Positions 1 to 6,804 of a stretch of DNA of 20,858 nucleotides are shown here, piece after piece; position 1 is the stretch's first letter; each line of letters opens with the position of its first letter. The stretch lies in NCBI GenBank assembly GCA_964519035.1, contig CAZFKZ010000033.1, positions 1 through 20,858 on the forward strand, given 5' to 3'. Origin of the DNA: CAJJBL01 sp964519035. GTDB taxonomy: Bacteria; Pseudomonadota; Alphaproteobacteria; Puniceispirillales; Marisalimonadaceae. The position numbers and the translations under genes are program-made. The notes beneath the pieces are model-generated. The model was given only the letters and a program-made list of their open reading frames with translations. It searched no databases and was not told the origin of the DNA.

Positions 1-36
1 AAGGCTTTAGAAGCCTACGAACAATTAAAAGATTAA
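1..36 (+). CDS. C-terminal tail of an upstream gene (partial)
   Basis: Reading frame 1 is open from the window edge and ends at TAA 34-36, giving the tail KALEAYEQLKD. It has charged helical character, as expected at the end of a real protein, but eleven residues cannot identify a family. It lies just before the decayed oxidoreductase, so it may be the end of an intact neighbour or part of the same decay. Confidence 0.4.
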   Translation, partial: KALEAYEQLKD

Positions 37-55
37 AATCTATTTGAATGAATAG

Positions 56-662
56 TGGATAAAAATTAATTAAATGGCTGGTGAAGATATAAAAATGAAT
101 ATTAAAGCTTATGCCTTAAAGGTTGAAGTTGATCATGTGTCTTCACCTGAAAAATTTAATTATGAAAAAGACCCATTTGTAGTCTCATACAGTAATATAA
201 GTTGCTATAGCAGGCCAGAAATAGGTAATCATATTTTAATAGGTACCGGAGACCTTGAATGTGATGAAAGAATTTTCGTATATCCAGATAATTAGGCTGA
301 TAATTTTTCAGATCAATGGAATACTCATGTTTTACGTCTAGCTCAGAGATATTCTGATTTTCTAATTTCGTCTAAAGTAAAAGATGTAGTTCATTATACG
401 ACATTTCAGACGATTAGATTCCAATATATAATAAATCTGATTTATCTAGATTTTTATGGCTCTTAGTACAAGTGGCAATCAATATAAAAACGCACTAGCA
501 GCTGGTATTTTAATTTCAGAGTTAATTGAGTATTATGAAAATGTTAATGACAAAACTCCACCCACTGCTAATCTGAAACATATTAATACTAACACTAGTT
601 TGGCGTTTTGTTCTAGAAATAGGAAAATCAAGAAAGAAGCATGTCTTTGTTGGGTTAAATAA
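56..662 (+). pseudogene. Decayed FAD-dependent oxidoreductase (DAO family), C-terminal half
   Basis: Three consecutive frames together spell the C-terminal half of an FAD-dependent oxidoreductase of the D-amino-acid/sarcosine-oxidase (DAO) superfamily. Frame A (59-394) contains KIN-stop-MAGED, YALKVEVDHV, CYSRPEIGNHILIG and SDQWNTHVLRLAQR. Frame B (397-453) contains YDISDD-stop-IPIYNKSDLSRF. Frame C (456-662) contains MALSTSGNQYKNA and the ending FCSRNRKIKKEA. Damage seen: TAA 71-73 where Gln is expected, TAG 293-295, TAG 415-417 where Trp of a D-D-W-I-P motif is expected, and frame changes near 395 and 453. The N-terminal Rossmann FAD-binding part is absent; only a few codons before 71 can be matched. 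Family assignment rests on remembered motifs of bacterial DAO proteins; the substrate cannot be told. It is a non-functional relic, not two small genes. Confidence 0.8.
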
Positions 663-688
663 AAACTTAATTGTCTAGAGAATTTTCT

Positions 689-1399
689 ATGTTTAATTTA
701 TGTATTTTTCAAGCAGGACCAATCAACGAAAAATTAATTTCTATTTACCCCTCATACGATAATATGTTTTGCTCACTTTTAAAACTTAAAAAAAGAAAGT
801 GGAACGTAGAAGTTTTTAATATTTATGAAAATAAATTCCCAACTGACTTAAAAAAATTTGATGGATTTATTATTACTGGAAGTGCGTTTGGAGTTTATGA
901 CAAGTATCCTTGGATAACAAAATTATTAAAAATAATAAAAAAAATAGCTGATACTGAAATACCACTAGTCGGAATTTGTTTTGGACACCAAGCTATAGCA
1001 GAAGCTCTTGGCGGAAAAGTTAAAAAATCAGATAAGGGATGGGGAATAGGAGTTAGTGAAACTTTTTTTAAAAATAATAAAGTTTGGCTAACCGATATAA
1101 CTAAATTGCAATTAATTTATTTTCATCAAGATCAAGTAATTAAACTACCACCGAATGCTGAACTAATTGCAGGAAACAAATTTTGTAATATTGCATCTTT
1201 TACTTTAAAAGAATCAATTTTTACACTTCAAGGTCACCCAGAGTTCTCAATAGATTTCAGTTTAAAATTATTAGAAGCACGGAAAAATGATTTAGATTTT
1301 CAAATTTATTCTAATGCAAAAAATCAATTTAAAAAAAATCAGCATGAAGGTCTAAATATAAGTCAAAATATCATCAACTTTCTTGAAAAAAAATATTAA
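689..1399 (+). CDS. Class I glutamine amidotransferase-like protein
   Basis: A 236-residue stand-alone GATase1-fold protein, similar in layout to GMP-synthase-like amidotransferases of unknown acceptor. The nucleophile elbow GICFGHQ places the catalytic Cys at about residue 97. The partner His and Glu are in QGHPEF at 183 and 185, so the triad is intact. The oxyanion-strand motif GFIITGSAFGVYD is at 59-71. The family releases ammonia from glutamine, or acts as a peptidase-like hydrolase such as gamma-glutamyl cleavage; no synthetase partner is adjacent. An in-frame TTG at 671 would add six residues (MSREFS). I chose ATG 689 because the fold begins immediately after it and neither start has a clear ribosome site. 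It lies just after the pseudogene and converges on ppnP with a 3-nt gap. Confidence 0.85.
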   Translation: MFNLCIFQAGPINEKLISIYPSYDNMFCSLLKLKKRKWNVEVFNIYENKFPTDLKKFDGFIITGSAFGVYDKYPWITKLLKIIKKIADTEIPLVGICFGHQAIAEALGGKVKKSDKGWGIGVSETFFKNNKVWLTDITKLQLIYFHQDQVIKLPPNAELIAGNKFCNIASFTLKESIFTLQGHPEFSIDFSLKLLEARKNDLDFQIYSNAKNQFKKNQHEGLNISQNIINFLEKKY

Positions 1400-1402
1400 A
1401 TT

Positions 1403-1717
1403 TTAATCAATATAAGAACAACAATAATTAACTATATCTAAAACTTTAACTTTAAAAGAAGTTCCTTTAGGGACGTTAAAGCTCATACTTGATGAAATAT
1501 TTGTCCATTCAGATTGACCACTAAGCTGATAACTTAAATTACCTGAGATAATATCCATTATTTCTTTTGAAGAGGTATTGAACTCATATTCTCCCGGTAA
1601 CATAACCCCTAACGTTTTTATTGATCCGTCATTAAAAGATATATTTCTGCTAATAACTTTGCCATCAAAATATATGTTAGCTATTTTTTCAACATTAACG
1701 TTCTTAAAATTTGACAT
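1403..1717 (-). CDS. ppnP: Pyrimidine/purine nucleoside phosphorylase PpnP (YaiE/DUF1255)
   Basis: A 104-residue single-domain cupin of the PpnP family, normal full length. Family signatures seen are NIYFDGKVISR near the start, SIKTLGVMLPGEYEF at 32-46, EIMDIISGNLSYQL at 52-65, FNVPKGTSFKVKV at 80-92 and the ending YCCSYID. The E. coli homologue YaiE phosphorolyses several nucleosides to base plus ribose-1-phosphate, a cytosolic salvage role. The gene stands alone on the minus strand, with its 3' end 3 nt from the amidotransferase and its 5' end facing the small gene at 1849. Confidence 0.94.
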   Translation of the reverse strand: MSNFKNVNVEKIANIYFDGKVISRNISFNDGSIKTLGVMLPGEYEFNTSSKEIMDIISGNLSYQLSGQSEWTNISSSMSFNVPKGTSFKVKVLDIVNYCCSYID

Positions 1718-1848
1718 TGTTTAACTTTCTAAAACTATTGATTATTTTTTATATATTAACTTATTTTGGTTTAATAAAATATTTTTGTTTTATAGCCGTA
1801 TATTATAACTTAATGTATCAAGATAGTTTTAAATTTATGGAGACTTAT

Positions 1849-2064
1849 ATGTATGCTATTAAAGTTTGGACATCAAAAAACGAAAATGACTGGTTCTTGC
1901 TTAGAGATTTAAACGATTCTGTTGTACATATTTGGACTAGAAAAGAAAAAGCTCAAGAAGTTTTAGACGCATTAACCTGTCAAAAAGCAGAAATTACTCA
2001 AGAGATTCCTGCCGCTGCATTATTAAAAGCTACTGAAAAGAAACAAAATCAAAAGAATGTATAA
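1849..2064 (+). CDS. Small conserved-looking protein of unknown function
   Basis: A 71-residue protein beginning MYAIKVWTSKNENDWF. The frame is open from 1711, but the stretch before 1849 reads as hydrophobic, low-complexity sequence overlapping the ppnP promoter region. A GGAG at 1839-1842, six bases before ATG 1849, sets the start. The first ~45 residues alternate strand and helix, with aromatic residues (W8, W15, W29) and the segment WTRKEKAQEVLDAL resembling a helix that packs on a small beta sheet. The last 15 residues are Lys/Gln-rich and probably disordered. There is no signal peptide and no motif I recognise. It is probably cytosolic. Confidence 0.65.
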   Translation: MYAIKVWTSKNENDWFLLRDLNDSVVHIWTRKEKAQEVLDALTCQKAEITQEIPAAALLKATEKKQNQKNV

Positions 2065-2101
2065 TTTGATATAATTTTTTATTAGTAATTTTAGTATAGT
2101 C

Positions 2102-2410
2102 ATGAGTTATTTATCAAAAAAACCTACTTGGAAAGTTAGGTATGAAGTAACATTTCACGGAAACGATCCCTTAAAGGGTTCATTTCGTGAAATAAAGGAA
2201 AATACAATTTTAATAGGGGAAGACCTTCCATTAAAATATGAAATGCCTTTTACCACTAAGGAAAATGTTGAGATCAATTTTTTATTATGGGTTGATGGTT
2301 TACCAGTTGAAAATTTAATTAAATTACCGCATGATTACTATGATCCTAAAGTGCTGTATGCTGAAGAGTCCATAGAAGTTTTAGAAATTGTTCAGCTAAA
2401 TAATAAATAA
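2102..2410 (+). CDS. Hypothetical protein, probable all-beta fold
   Basis: A 102-residue protein with no signal peptide or membrane segment. Regularly spaced beta-prone segments (KVRYEVTF, NTILIGEDL, VEINFLLWVDG, SIEVLEIVQL) suggest a small beta sandwich or barrel. I do not recognise the family. It follows the small gene at 1849 by 37 bases and precedes the GFA gene by 29 bases, so the three may be co-transcribed. No clear ribosome site is visible before ATG 2102. Codon use matches the neighbours and the frame is intact. Confidence 0.7.
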   Translation: MSYLSKKPTWKVRYEVTFHGNDPLKGSFREIKENTILIGEDLPLKYEMPFTTKENVEINFLLWVDGLPVENLIKLPHDYYDPKVLYAEESIEVLEIVQLNNK

Positions 2411-2439
2411 TTTAATGTTTTAATTGAAGGAGAGTTACA

Positions 2440-2841
2440 ATGAAAATTGAAGGTGGATGTTATTGTGGTAAAATAAGATACGTATCTGAAGGAGATGCTC
2501 AAGCTTCAATTCAATGTCATTGTAGAGAATGTCAATATATCACCGGTGGTAATCCAAATGTAATAATGATAATGCCATTAGATGAATTTAAGTTTGTTAA
2601 GGGGCAACCTCAAGAATTTAAGAGAGATGATTTGGAAAACGCAGTTACCAGATTATTTTGCAATAAGTGTGGGACAGCGATTGGTACAAAAAGTCCAACA
2701 AGACCTAATTCTATTATTTTAAAGGTTGGAACATTTGATGATCCATCAATTTTTATTCCAGCTGTAGCAATTTTTACAAAAGATAAACAAAACTTTCATC
2801 ATATAGATGATAATATAAAAGCTTTTGAAAAAAGACCATAA
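2440..2841 (+). CDS. GFA / CENP-V family zinc-binding protein
   Basis: A 133-residue protein of the glutathione-dependent formaldehyde-activating (GFA, Mss4-like) fold. Seven cysteines occupy the usual zinc positions: C7 and C9 (GGCYCG), C26, C28 and C31 (QCHCREC), and C74 and C77 (FCNKCG). Length and spacing are normal. In Paracoccus Gfa the family binds formaldehyde-glutathione adducts, but most members have unknown substrates, so the name should not be read as a reaction. A strong ribosome site, AAGGAGAG, lies a few bases before ATG 2440. The glycosyltransferase begins 15 bases after its stop, so it may head the following operon. Confidence 0.9.
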   Translation: MKIEGGCYCGKIRYVSEGDAQASIQCHCRECQYITGGNPNVIMIMPLDEFKFVKGQPQEFKRDDLENAVTRLFCNKCGTAIGTKSPTRPNSIILKVGTFDDPSIFIPAVAIFTKDKQNFHHIDDNIKAFEKRP

Positions 2842-2856
2842 GAAATATAATCTTTA

Positions 2857-3726
2857 ATGAAAGCACAAAAAAGTTTAGAAACAGTTTCTGTTGTAATACC
2901 TACACTTAATAGATGTCTTTTATTAAAAAGAGCTATTGATTCAGTATTAAATCAAAGTGTAAGTCCTAATGAAGTTATTGTTATAGATAATGGTTCATCA
3001 GATGAAACTATAAACATGATTTCAACTAATTATCCTGATATAATCTTCTTAACTGAAGAAAAAATAGGAGTTAGTGCTTCTAGAAATCAAGGAATTAAAA
3101 AATCTAACTCTGAGTGGGTTGCTTTTTTAGATTCTGATGATGTTTGGGAACCCTTTAAATTAGAAAAGCAATTGACTTTCAATAATAGATTTAAAACTAA
3201 TTTTAGGTTTATTCATACTAATGAAACTTGGATTAGAAATGGGAAATTTTTAAATCAAATGAAAAAACATGAAAAATCTGGTGGAGACCTTTTTAAAAAT
3301 TGCTTAAAGCTATGTTGTATTTCGCCAAGTAGTTCTATGATAAAAAAAGAAGTTTTCAAAGATTATGGTTTCTTTGATGAAGAACTTCAAGTTTGTGAAG
3401 ATTATGATATGTGGGTTCGCATAACGGCAAAAGAAAATGTAGGTTACCTTTCTGAGCCTCTGGTAATTAAATATGGTGGTCATTCAGATCAATTATCAAA
3501 AAAATATTGGGGTATGGATAGATTTAGAATTAAATCTTTAGAAAAAAATATTAATTCTAATTGGTTTTCAAAAGATCAAAATAAATACGCTTATGAAACT
3601 TTAATTAAAAAATTACAGATTGTTCTTTCAGGTGCAAAAAATAGAAATAACACCAAATTATCTAATATTTATTCAGAAAAACTTGGGTTTTGGCAGTCTT
3701 GTTCTAATAGTATTAATTATGATTAA
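2857..3726 (+). CDS. Family 2 glycosyltransferase (GT-A fold)
   Basis: A 289-residue soluble GT2 enzyme. The nucleotide-sugar half shows VVIPTLNR at 12-19, IDNGSSDET at 43-51, GVSASRNQGI at 71-80 and the metal-binding LDSDDVW at 91-97. The acceptor half has the SPSSSMIKKEVF stretch and the ED-Y-D-W motif CEDYDMWVRI that usually carries the catalytic base. No membrane span is visible, so it acts in the cytosol or at the inner face of the membrane. Sugar donor and acceptor cannot be read from sequence. There are no other polysaccharide genes in the window. Its last 8 bases overlap the start of the nucleosidase-like gene, so translation of the two is probably coupled. That pairing is odd for a surface-sugar enzyme and hints at a different acceptor. 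Confidence 0.9.
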   Translation: MKAQKSLETVSVVIPTLNRCLLLKRAIDSVLNQSVSPNEVIVIDNGSSDETINMISTNYPDIIFLTEEKIGVSASRNQGIKKSNSEWVAFLDSDDVWEPFKLEKQLTFNNRFKTNFRFIHTNETWIRNGKFLNQMKKHEKSGGDLFKNCLKLCCISPSSSMIKKEVFKDYGFFDEELQVCEDYDMWVRITAKENVGYLSEPLVIKYGGHSDQLSKKYWGMDRFRIKSLEKNINSNWFSKDQNKYAYETLIKKLQIVLSGAKNRNNTKLSNIYSEKLGFWQSCSNSINYD

Positions 3727-4579
3727 ACAAAAAATAGAACCTAAAGATGAAGCTTCTATTAGATGGGTAATAGCACTCAAGCAAGAAGCCCAGCCTATTA
3801 TTGAACACTATAAAATGAAATTATCATCAGGAAATAATATTTTTCCAATTTATAAAAATTTTGATCAATCTCATTGGCTAGTTATATCTGGAATTGGACG
3901 AGATAATTCTGCCGCGGCAACATCGTATCTTTATGAAAAAAGCAACTCATCTAAATATTCATCCTGGATTAACCTAGGTATTGCAGGAAGTGGAAAAGGT
4001 AATTATGGTGATATATGTTTAGTTGATAAGATTAAAAATAACGCTAACTCTAAAACAACTTATCCAGACGTAATTAAAAAATCTAATTTTACCAGAATGG
4101 AACTTCTTACTACTGATAAACCAATTACAGATTATAGATCTAAAGAGTTGATAGATATGGAAGGTAGCGCTTTTTTTGATATAGCAAGTAAATTTTGCTC
4201 TAGAGAGTTAATTGGTCTTATAAAAGTTGTTTCAGATGGTCCTTTAAATGATATTAAAAAATTAAATAAATCAAAAATATTTGATCTTATCAATTCTAAC
4301 CTTATTTCAATTTTAAAAATAAGTTCATACTATGAAACCTTATCTAAAAATGAAAAAAAAAGAATAGCAAAACCTGATTTATTTTTTCAGATATGTAAGA
4401 GGTGGCATTTTACAATAGCGCAACAACATCAATTGGAATATTTAGTCAGACGTATAAATAATTTTGATGCCAATGAGAATGGTTTTTTCTTTTTAGAAGA
4501 ATGTTCAAGTTCTAAGTCTGTTATAAATGTGATGAAGAATAAAATAAAAAATTATGAAGTTGATTGGGGAAGTAGTTGA
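3719..4579 (+). CDS. MTAN/PNP-superfamily nucleosidase-like protein with C-terminal extension
   Basis: A 286-residue protein. Residues ~15-200 have the nucleoside phosphorylase/hydrolase fold of MTA/SAH nucleosidase (Pfs). Retained features are WVIALKQEA, where E23 matches the catalytic-site Glu12 of E. coli MTAN; the ribose/phosphate loop VISGIGRDNSAAA at 55-67; NLGIAGSG at 85-92; DMEGSA at 146-151, with M147-E148 equivalent to M173-E174; and VVSDGP at 171-175, with D173 equivalent to Asp197. The core is shortened between the glycine loop and DMEGSA. The last ~85 residues (YYETLSKNEK to the end) form a helical extension absent from Pfs. The frame is open upstream to 3620, but ATG 3719, overlapping the glycosyltransferase stop, is the sensible start. 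Its stop overlaps the TTG of the next gene. It is probably an active N-ribosyl hydrolase or phosphorylase; the substrate is unknown, with 5'-deoxyadenosine a candidate given the radical-SAM neighbour. Confidence 0.8.
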   Translation: MIKQKIEPKDEASIRWVIALKQEAQPIIEHYKMKLSSGNNIFPIYKNFDQSHWLVISGIGRDNSAAATSYLYEKSNSSKYSSWINLGIAGSGKGNYGDICLVDKIKNNANSKTTYPDVIKKSNFTRMELLTTDKPITDYRSKELIDMEGSAFFDIASKFCSRELIGLIKVVSDGPLNDIKKLNKSKIFDLINSNLISILKISSYYETLSKNEKKRIAKPDLFFQICKRWHFTIAQQHQLEYLVRRINNFDANENGFFFLEECSSSKSVINVMKNKIKNYEVDWGSS

Positions 4580-5574
4580 TAGAAACTATTTATATAGAAA
4601 AGAACATAATAGATCATCCAAGAACTAAATCTATATTATCGAAGTTTAAAAAAGCTAGATGTATAGAAATTGATAGATATAGTGAGATTTTTAATAAGCG
4701 TAACCAAAATTTTCGGACACAAAAAAAAAATCCAGCATTAATATTAGCCTATAAGCATGACGGTTTTGTTTTGCCAACTCCTGAAGGTTTTGGAATAGGG
4801 GGCACTAAGAACTATTATTTCTCTCACATGTATAATTGTATATATGATTGTAGGTATTGTTTTTTACAAGGAATGTATTCATCTGCAAATTACGTTGTGT
4901 TTGTAAACTTTGAAGACTTTGACGTTCAAATAAAAAAAGTAATTGAAGAAAATATTAGTAATAAGTTAACTTTTTTTTCAGGATATGATTGCGATTCACT
5001 TGCTCTTGAAAATATAACGGATTTTGCAAAGCATATAATTCCTTTATTTGAAAAATATCCAGGAGTTGATATCGAATTTCGAACAAAAAGCACTCAAATA
5101 AAACCTTTTAGCTCTATTGAACCTCTAGATAATTTTGTCATTGCTTACAGTTTAATGCCGGATGTGATGTCAAAATCCTTAGATAATAAAACGCCTTCTG
5201 TCCAAAAGAGAATTGAGGCAATGTCGTCTTTAGCTTCTAAAGGTTGGAAAATAGGTTTAAGATTTGATCCTTTAATTCATGGTAAAAATTGGAAATCTTT
5301 ATATGAAGAACTTATAAATAAAGTCTTTAACTCTATCCCGAAAGTATCTATTCATTCTGTTAGCTTTGGTTCACTGAGATTTCCTAAGGAAATGTTCAAG
5401 GATATTATTAAATTATATCCAGATGAAATTCTTTTTTCAGGGCCTTTGTCACAAAAAAAAGAAATAGTTTCCTACGACAATAATATAGAAGAAGAGATGA
5501 CTAAGTTTTGTGAAGATTTAACTAGAAGATACATAAGTGAAAGTTATATATTTAAATGCTCTGCTTCTCAATAA
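4576..5574 (+). CDS. Radical SAM protein of the spore photoproduct lyase (SplB) family
   Basis: A 332-residue protein, close to the ~340 residues of Bacillus SplB. The radical-SAM cluster motif CX3CX2C is C88-C92-C95 in YNCIYDCRYCFLQGMY. A further cysteine, C139 in FSGYDCDSLALEN, lies 44 residues downstream, close to the position of the H-atom-donating Cys of spore photoproduct lyase. One active-site Tyr of SplB is matched by Y94, but the position after the last cluster Cys is Phe (F96) where Bacillus SplB has Tyr. Later segments IEFRTKS at 166-172, FVIAYSLMPD and GLRFDPLIHG follow the TIM-barrel pattern of the family. The known reaction reverses the 5-thyminyl-dihydrothymine DNA photoproduct using SAM. 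Nothing here indicates sporulation. The start is TTG 4576, whose bases overlap the previous TGA stop (TTGA); no ATG is available before the cluster. Confidence 0.88.
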   Translation: MIETIYIEKNIIDHPRTKSILSKFKKARCIEIDRYSEIFNKRNQNFRTQKKNPALILAYKHDGFVLPTPEGFGIGGTKNYYFSHMYNCIYDCRYCFLQGMYSSANYVVFVNFEDFDVQIKKVIEENISNKLTFFSGYDCDSLALENITDFAKHIIPLFEKYPGVDIEFRTKSTQIKPFSSIEPLDNFVIAYSLMPDVMSKSLDNKTPSVQKRIEAMSSLASKGWKIGLRFDPLIHGKNWKSLYEELINKVFNSIPKVSIHSVSFGSLRFPKEMFKDIIKLYPDEILFSGPLSQKKEIVSYDNNIEEEMTKFCEDLTRRYISESYIFKCSASQ

Positions 5575-5589
5575 TGTTGGATAATTTTT

Positions 5590-6294
5590 ATGGATGATAA
5601 ATGTATTTTAGTTACAGGGAGTTCAAGTGGAATTGGCCGTTCAATTGTTATAAAACTTTTAGAATCTGGGGCTCGTGTTATTGGATTAGCCAGAGATCAC
5701 AGTAAATTTAAATTAAAGAATAAAAATTATTTAACTTATAATGTAGATTTGAATGACTTTGATAGTTTAAAAAAAATAATGATAAAAATTATTAGAGAAA
5801 ATAACCAAATTAATGGTTTAATAAGTAATGCAGGATATGGAGAATTTGGTCCGTTAGAAAATTTTTCTATTGAAAAAATTAACTCTTTCATAGCTTTGAA
5901 CCTTACTTCTCATATTGTAATAACTAAATTATTATTACCTCATTTAAAAAAGAATAAATCAGGTGATATTATATTTATGGGATCTGAAGCTAGTTTGTCA
6001 GGTGCCAAGAATGGAAGTTTATATTGTAGTGCTAAATTTGGCCTTAGAGGTTTTTCACAATCAATAAGACATGATGTTTCATCTAGTAATATTCGTGTTT
6101 GTATTATAAATCCTGGAATGGTACGAACAAATTTTTTTGAAAAATTAAGCTTTACTCCAGGAGATGATAATAGTAACGCTATAAATCCTGAAGAAATAGC
6201 AAAAGTTGTTTTAAATACTTTAAAGATGAAAAAAAATACCTTAGTAGAAGAAATTAATATTTCTCCATTAAAAAAAGTCATTAAATTCTTTTAA
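5590..6294 (+). CDS. Short-chain dehydrogenase/reductase in the SPL operon
   Basis: A 234-residue classical SDR. The cofactor motif TGSSSGIG is at 9-16, SNAGYG at 79-84, the catalytic Ser in GSEAS at 131-135, and YCSAK gives Y145 and K149; PGMVRT follows at about 174-179. The complete Ser-Tyr-Lys set implies an active NAD(P)(H) oxidoreductase. After beta-strand 2 the motif GLARDHSK has Arg/Lys rather than a terminal Asp, leaning toward NADPH. It starts 15 bases after the radical-SAM gene and is likely the fourth gene of that unit. The substrate is unknown; a sugar or lipid alcohol is as likely as anything linked to DNA repair. The C-terminus is short and Lys-rich. Confidence 0.9.
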   Translation: MDDKCILVTGSSSGIGRSIVIKLLESGARVIGLARDHSKFKLKNKNYLTYNVDLNDFDSLKKIMIKIIRENNQINGLISNAGYGEFGPLENFSIEKINSFIALNLTSHIVITKLLLPHLKKNKSGDIIFMGSEASLSGAKNGSLYCSAKFGLRGFSQSIRHDVSSSNIRVCIINPGMVRTNFFEKLSFTPGDDNSNAINPEEIAKVVLNTLKMKKNTLVEEINISPLKKVIKFF

Positions 6295-6326
6295 ACTAAA
6301 ATATTTATTTATTGGACATTAACAAT

Positions 6327-6734
6327 ATGACAAAATTATTTATAATTATAATAACTTTTTCACTTATAATTCATAAATCGTTGTTTGCTGAAATTATAGA
6401 AATAAACAATGATAAAATTAAAAACTTAATAAAATCTGGTGTCCCCATAATTGATATTAGAACAGAAAATGAATGGCAGACAACAGGAGTAATTCCAAAT
6501 AGCAATTTAATAACCTTTTTTGATAATAGTGGTAAATATGATTTAAAAAGTTGGTTAGCAGAAATAGAACATATAAACCCAGACTTTAAATCAATTATAC
6601 TTATTTGTAGAAGTGGTAGAAGAAGTCACATAGTTGCTGAGATGATTAACCAAAGTTTTAATTATCCAATTTATGATGCGAGTGGCGGGATGAACTCTTG
6701 GGTGGAATCAAAACTAAAAGTTATTAAACCATAA
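6327..6734 (+). CDS. Secreted single-domain rhodanese
   Basis: A 135-residue protein with an N-terminal signal sequence: MTKLF followed by a hydrophobic stretch to about residue 20, with probable cleavage near LFA-EI. The mature part is one rhodanese domain. VPIIDIRTENEW at 39-50 is the CH2A-type start, and the active-site loop LICRSGRRS has the catalytic Cys at 94. YDASGGMNSWV near the end is the standard closing motif. It would act in the periplasm, moving sulfane sulfur or serving as a thiol protein. An in-frame TTG at 6312 would add MDINN, but ATG 6327 gives a better signal peptide. It follows the SDR by 32 bases and may be the last gene of the operon. Confidence 0.9.
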   Translation: MTKLFIIIITFSLIIHKSLFAEIIEINNDKIKNLIKSGVPIIDIRTENEWQTTGVIPNSNLITFFDNSGKYDLKSWLAEIEHINPDFKSIILICRSGRRSHIVAEMINQSFNYPIYDASGGMNSWVESKLKVIKP

Positions 6735-6785
6735 TTGTTTTTTTAATTTACAACTCTGATTAAATTATTAATTTTATTACAAACT

Positions 6786-6804
6786 GAAAAAAATTAATTT
6801 TTTC
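6786..6804 (+). terminator. AT-rich hairpin downstream of the rhodanese gene
   Basis: GAAAAAA at 6786-6792 pairs with TTTTTTC at 6798-6804 across a five-base loop, about 50 bases after the rhodanese stop. The stem is almost all A:T, so it is weak. It is listed only as a possible end point of the preceding transcription unit. Confidence 0.25.

Noticed and set aside
293..417. TAG codons at 293-295 and 415-417 within a readable protein, suggesting stop-codon recoding
   Set aside because: Two frame changes and a TAA stop are also present, and TAG ends intact genes such as lldD and the fuconate dehydratase, so decay is the simpler reading.
1711..1848. Hydrophobic N-terminal extension of the small gene at 1849
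   Set aside because: It would overlap the ppnP 5' end and lacks a ribosome site, while ATG 1849 has a well-spaced GGAG.
5940..6281. 113-codon open frame on the minus strand
   Set aside because: It lies entirely inside the SDR gene, whose catalytic motifs are intact on the plus strand; it is an antisense shadow.
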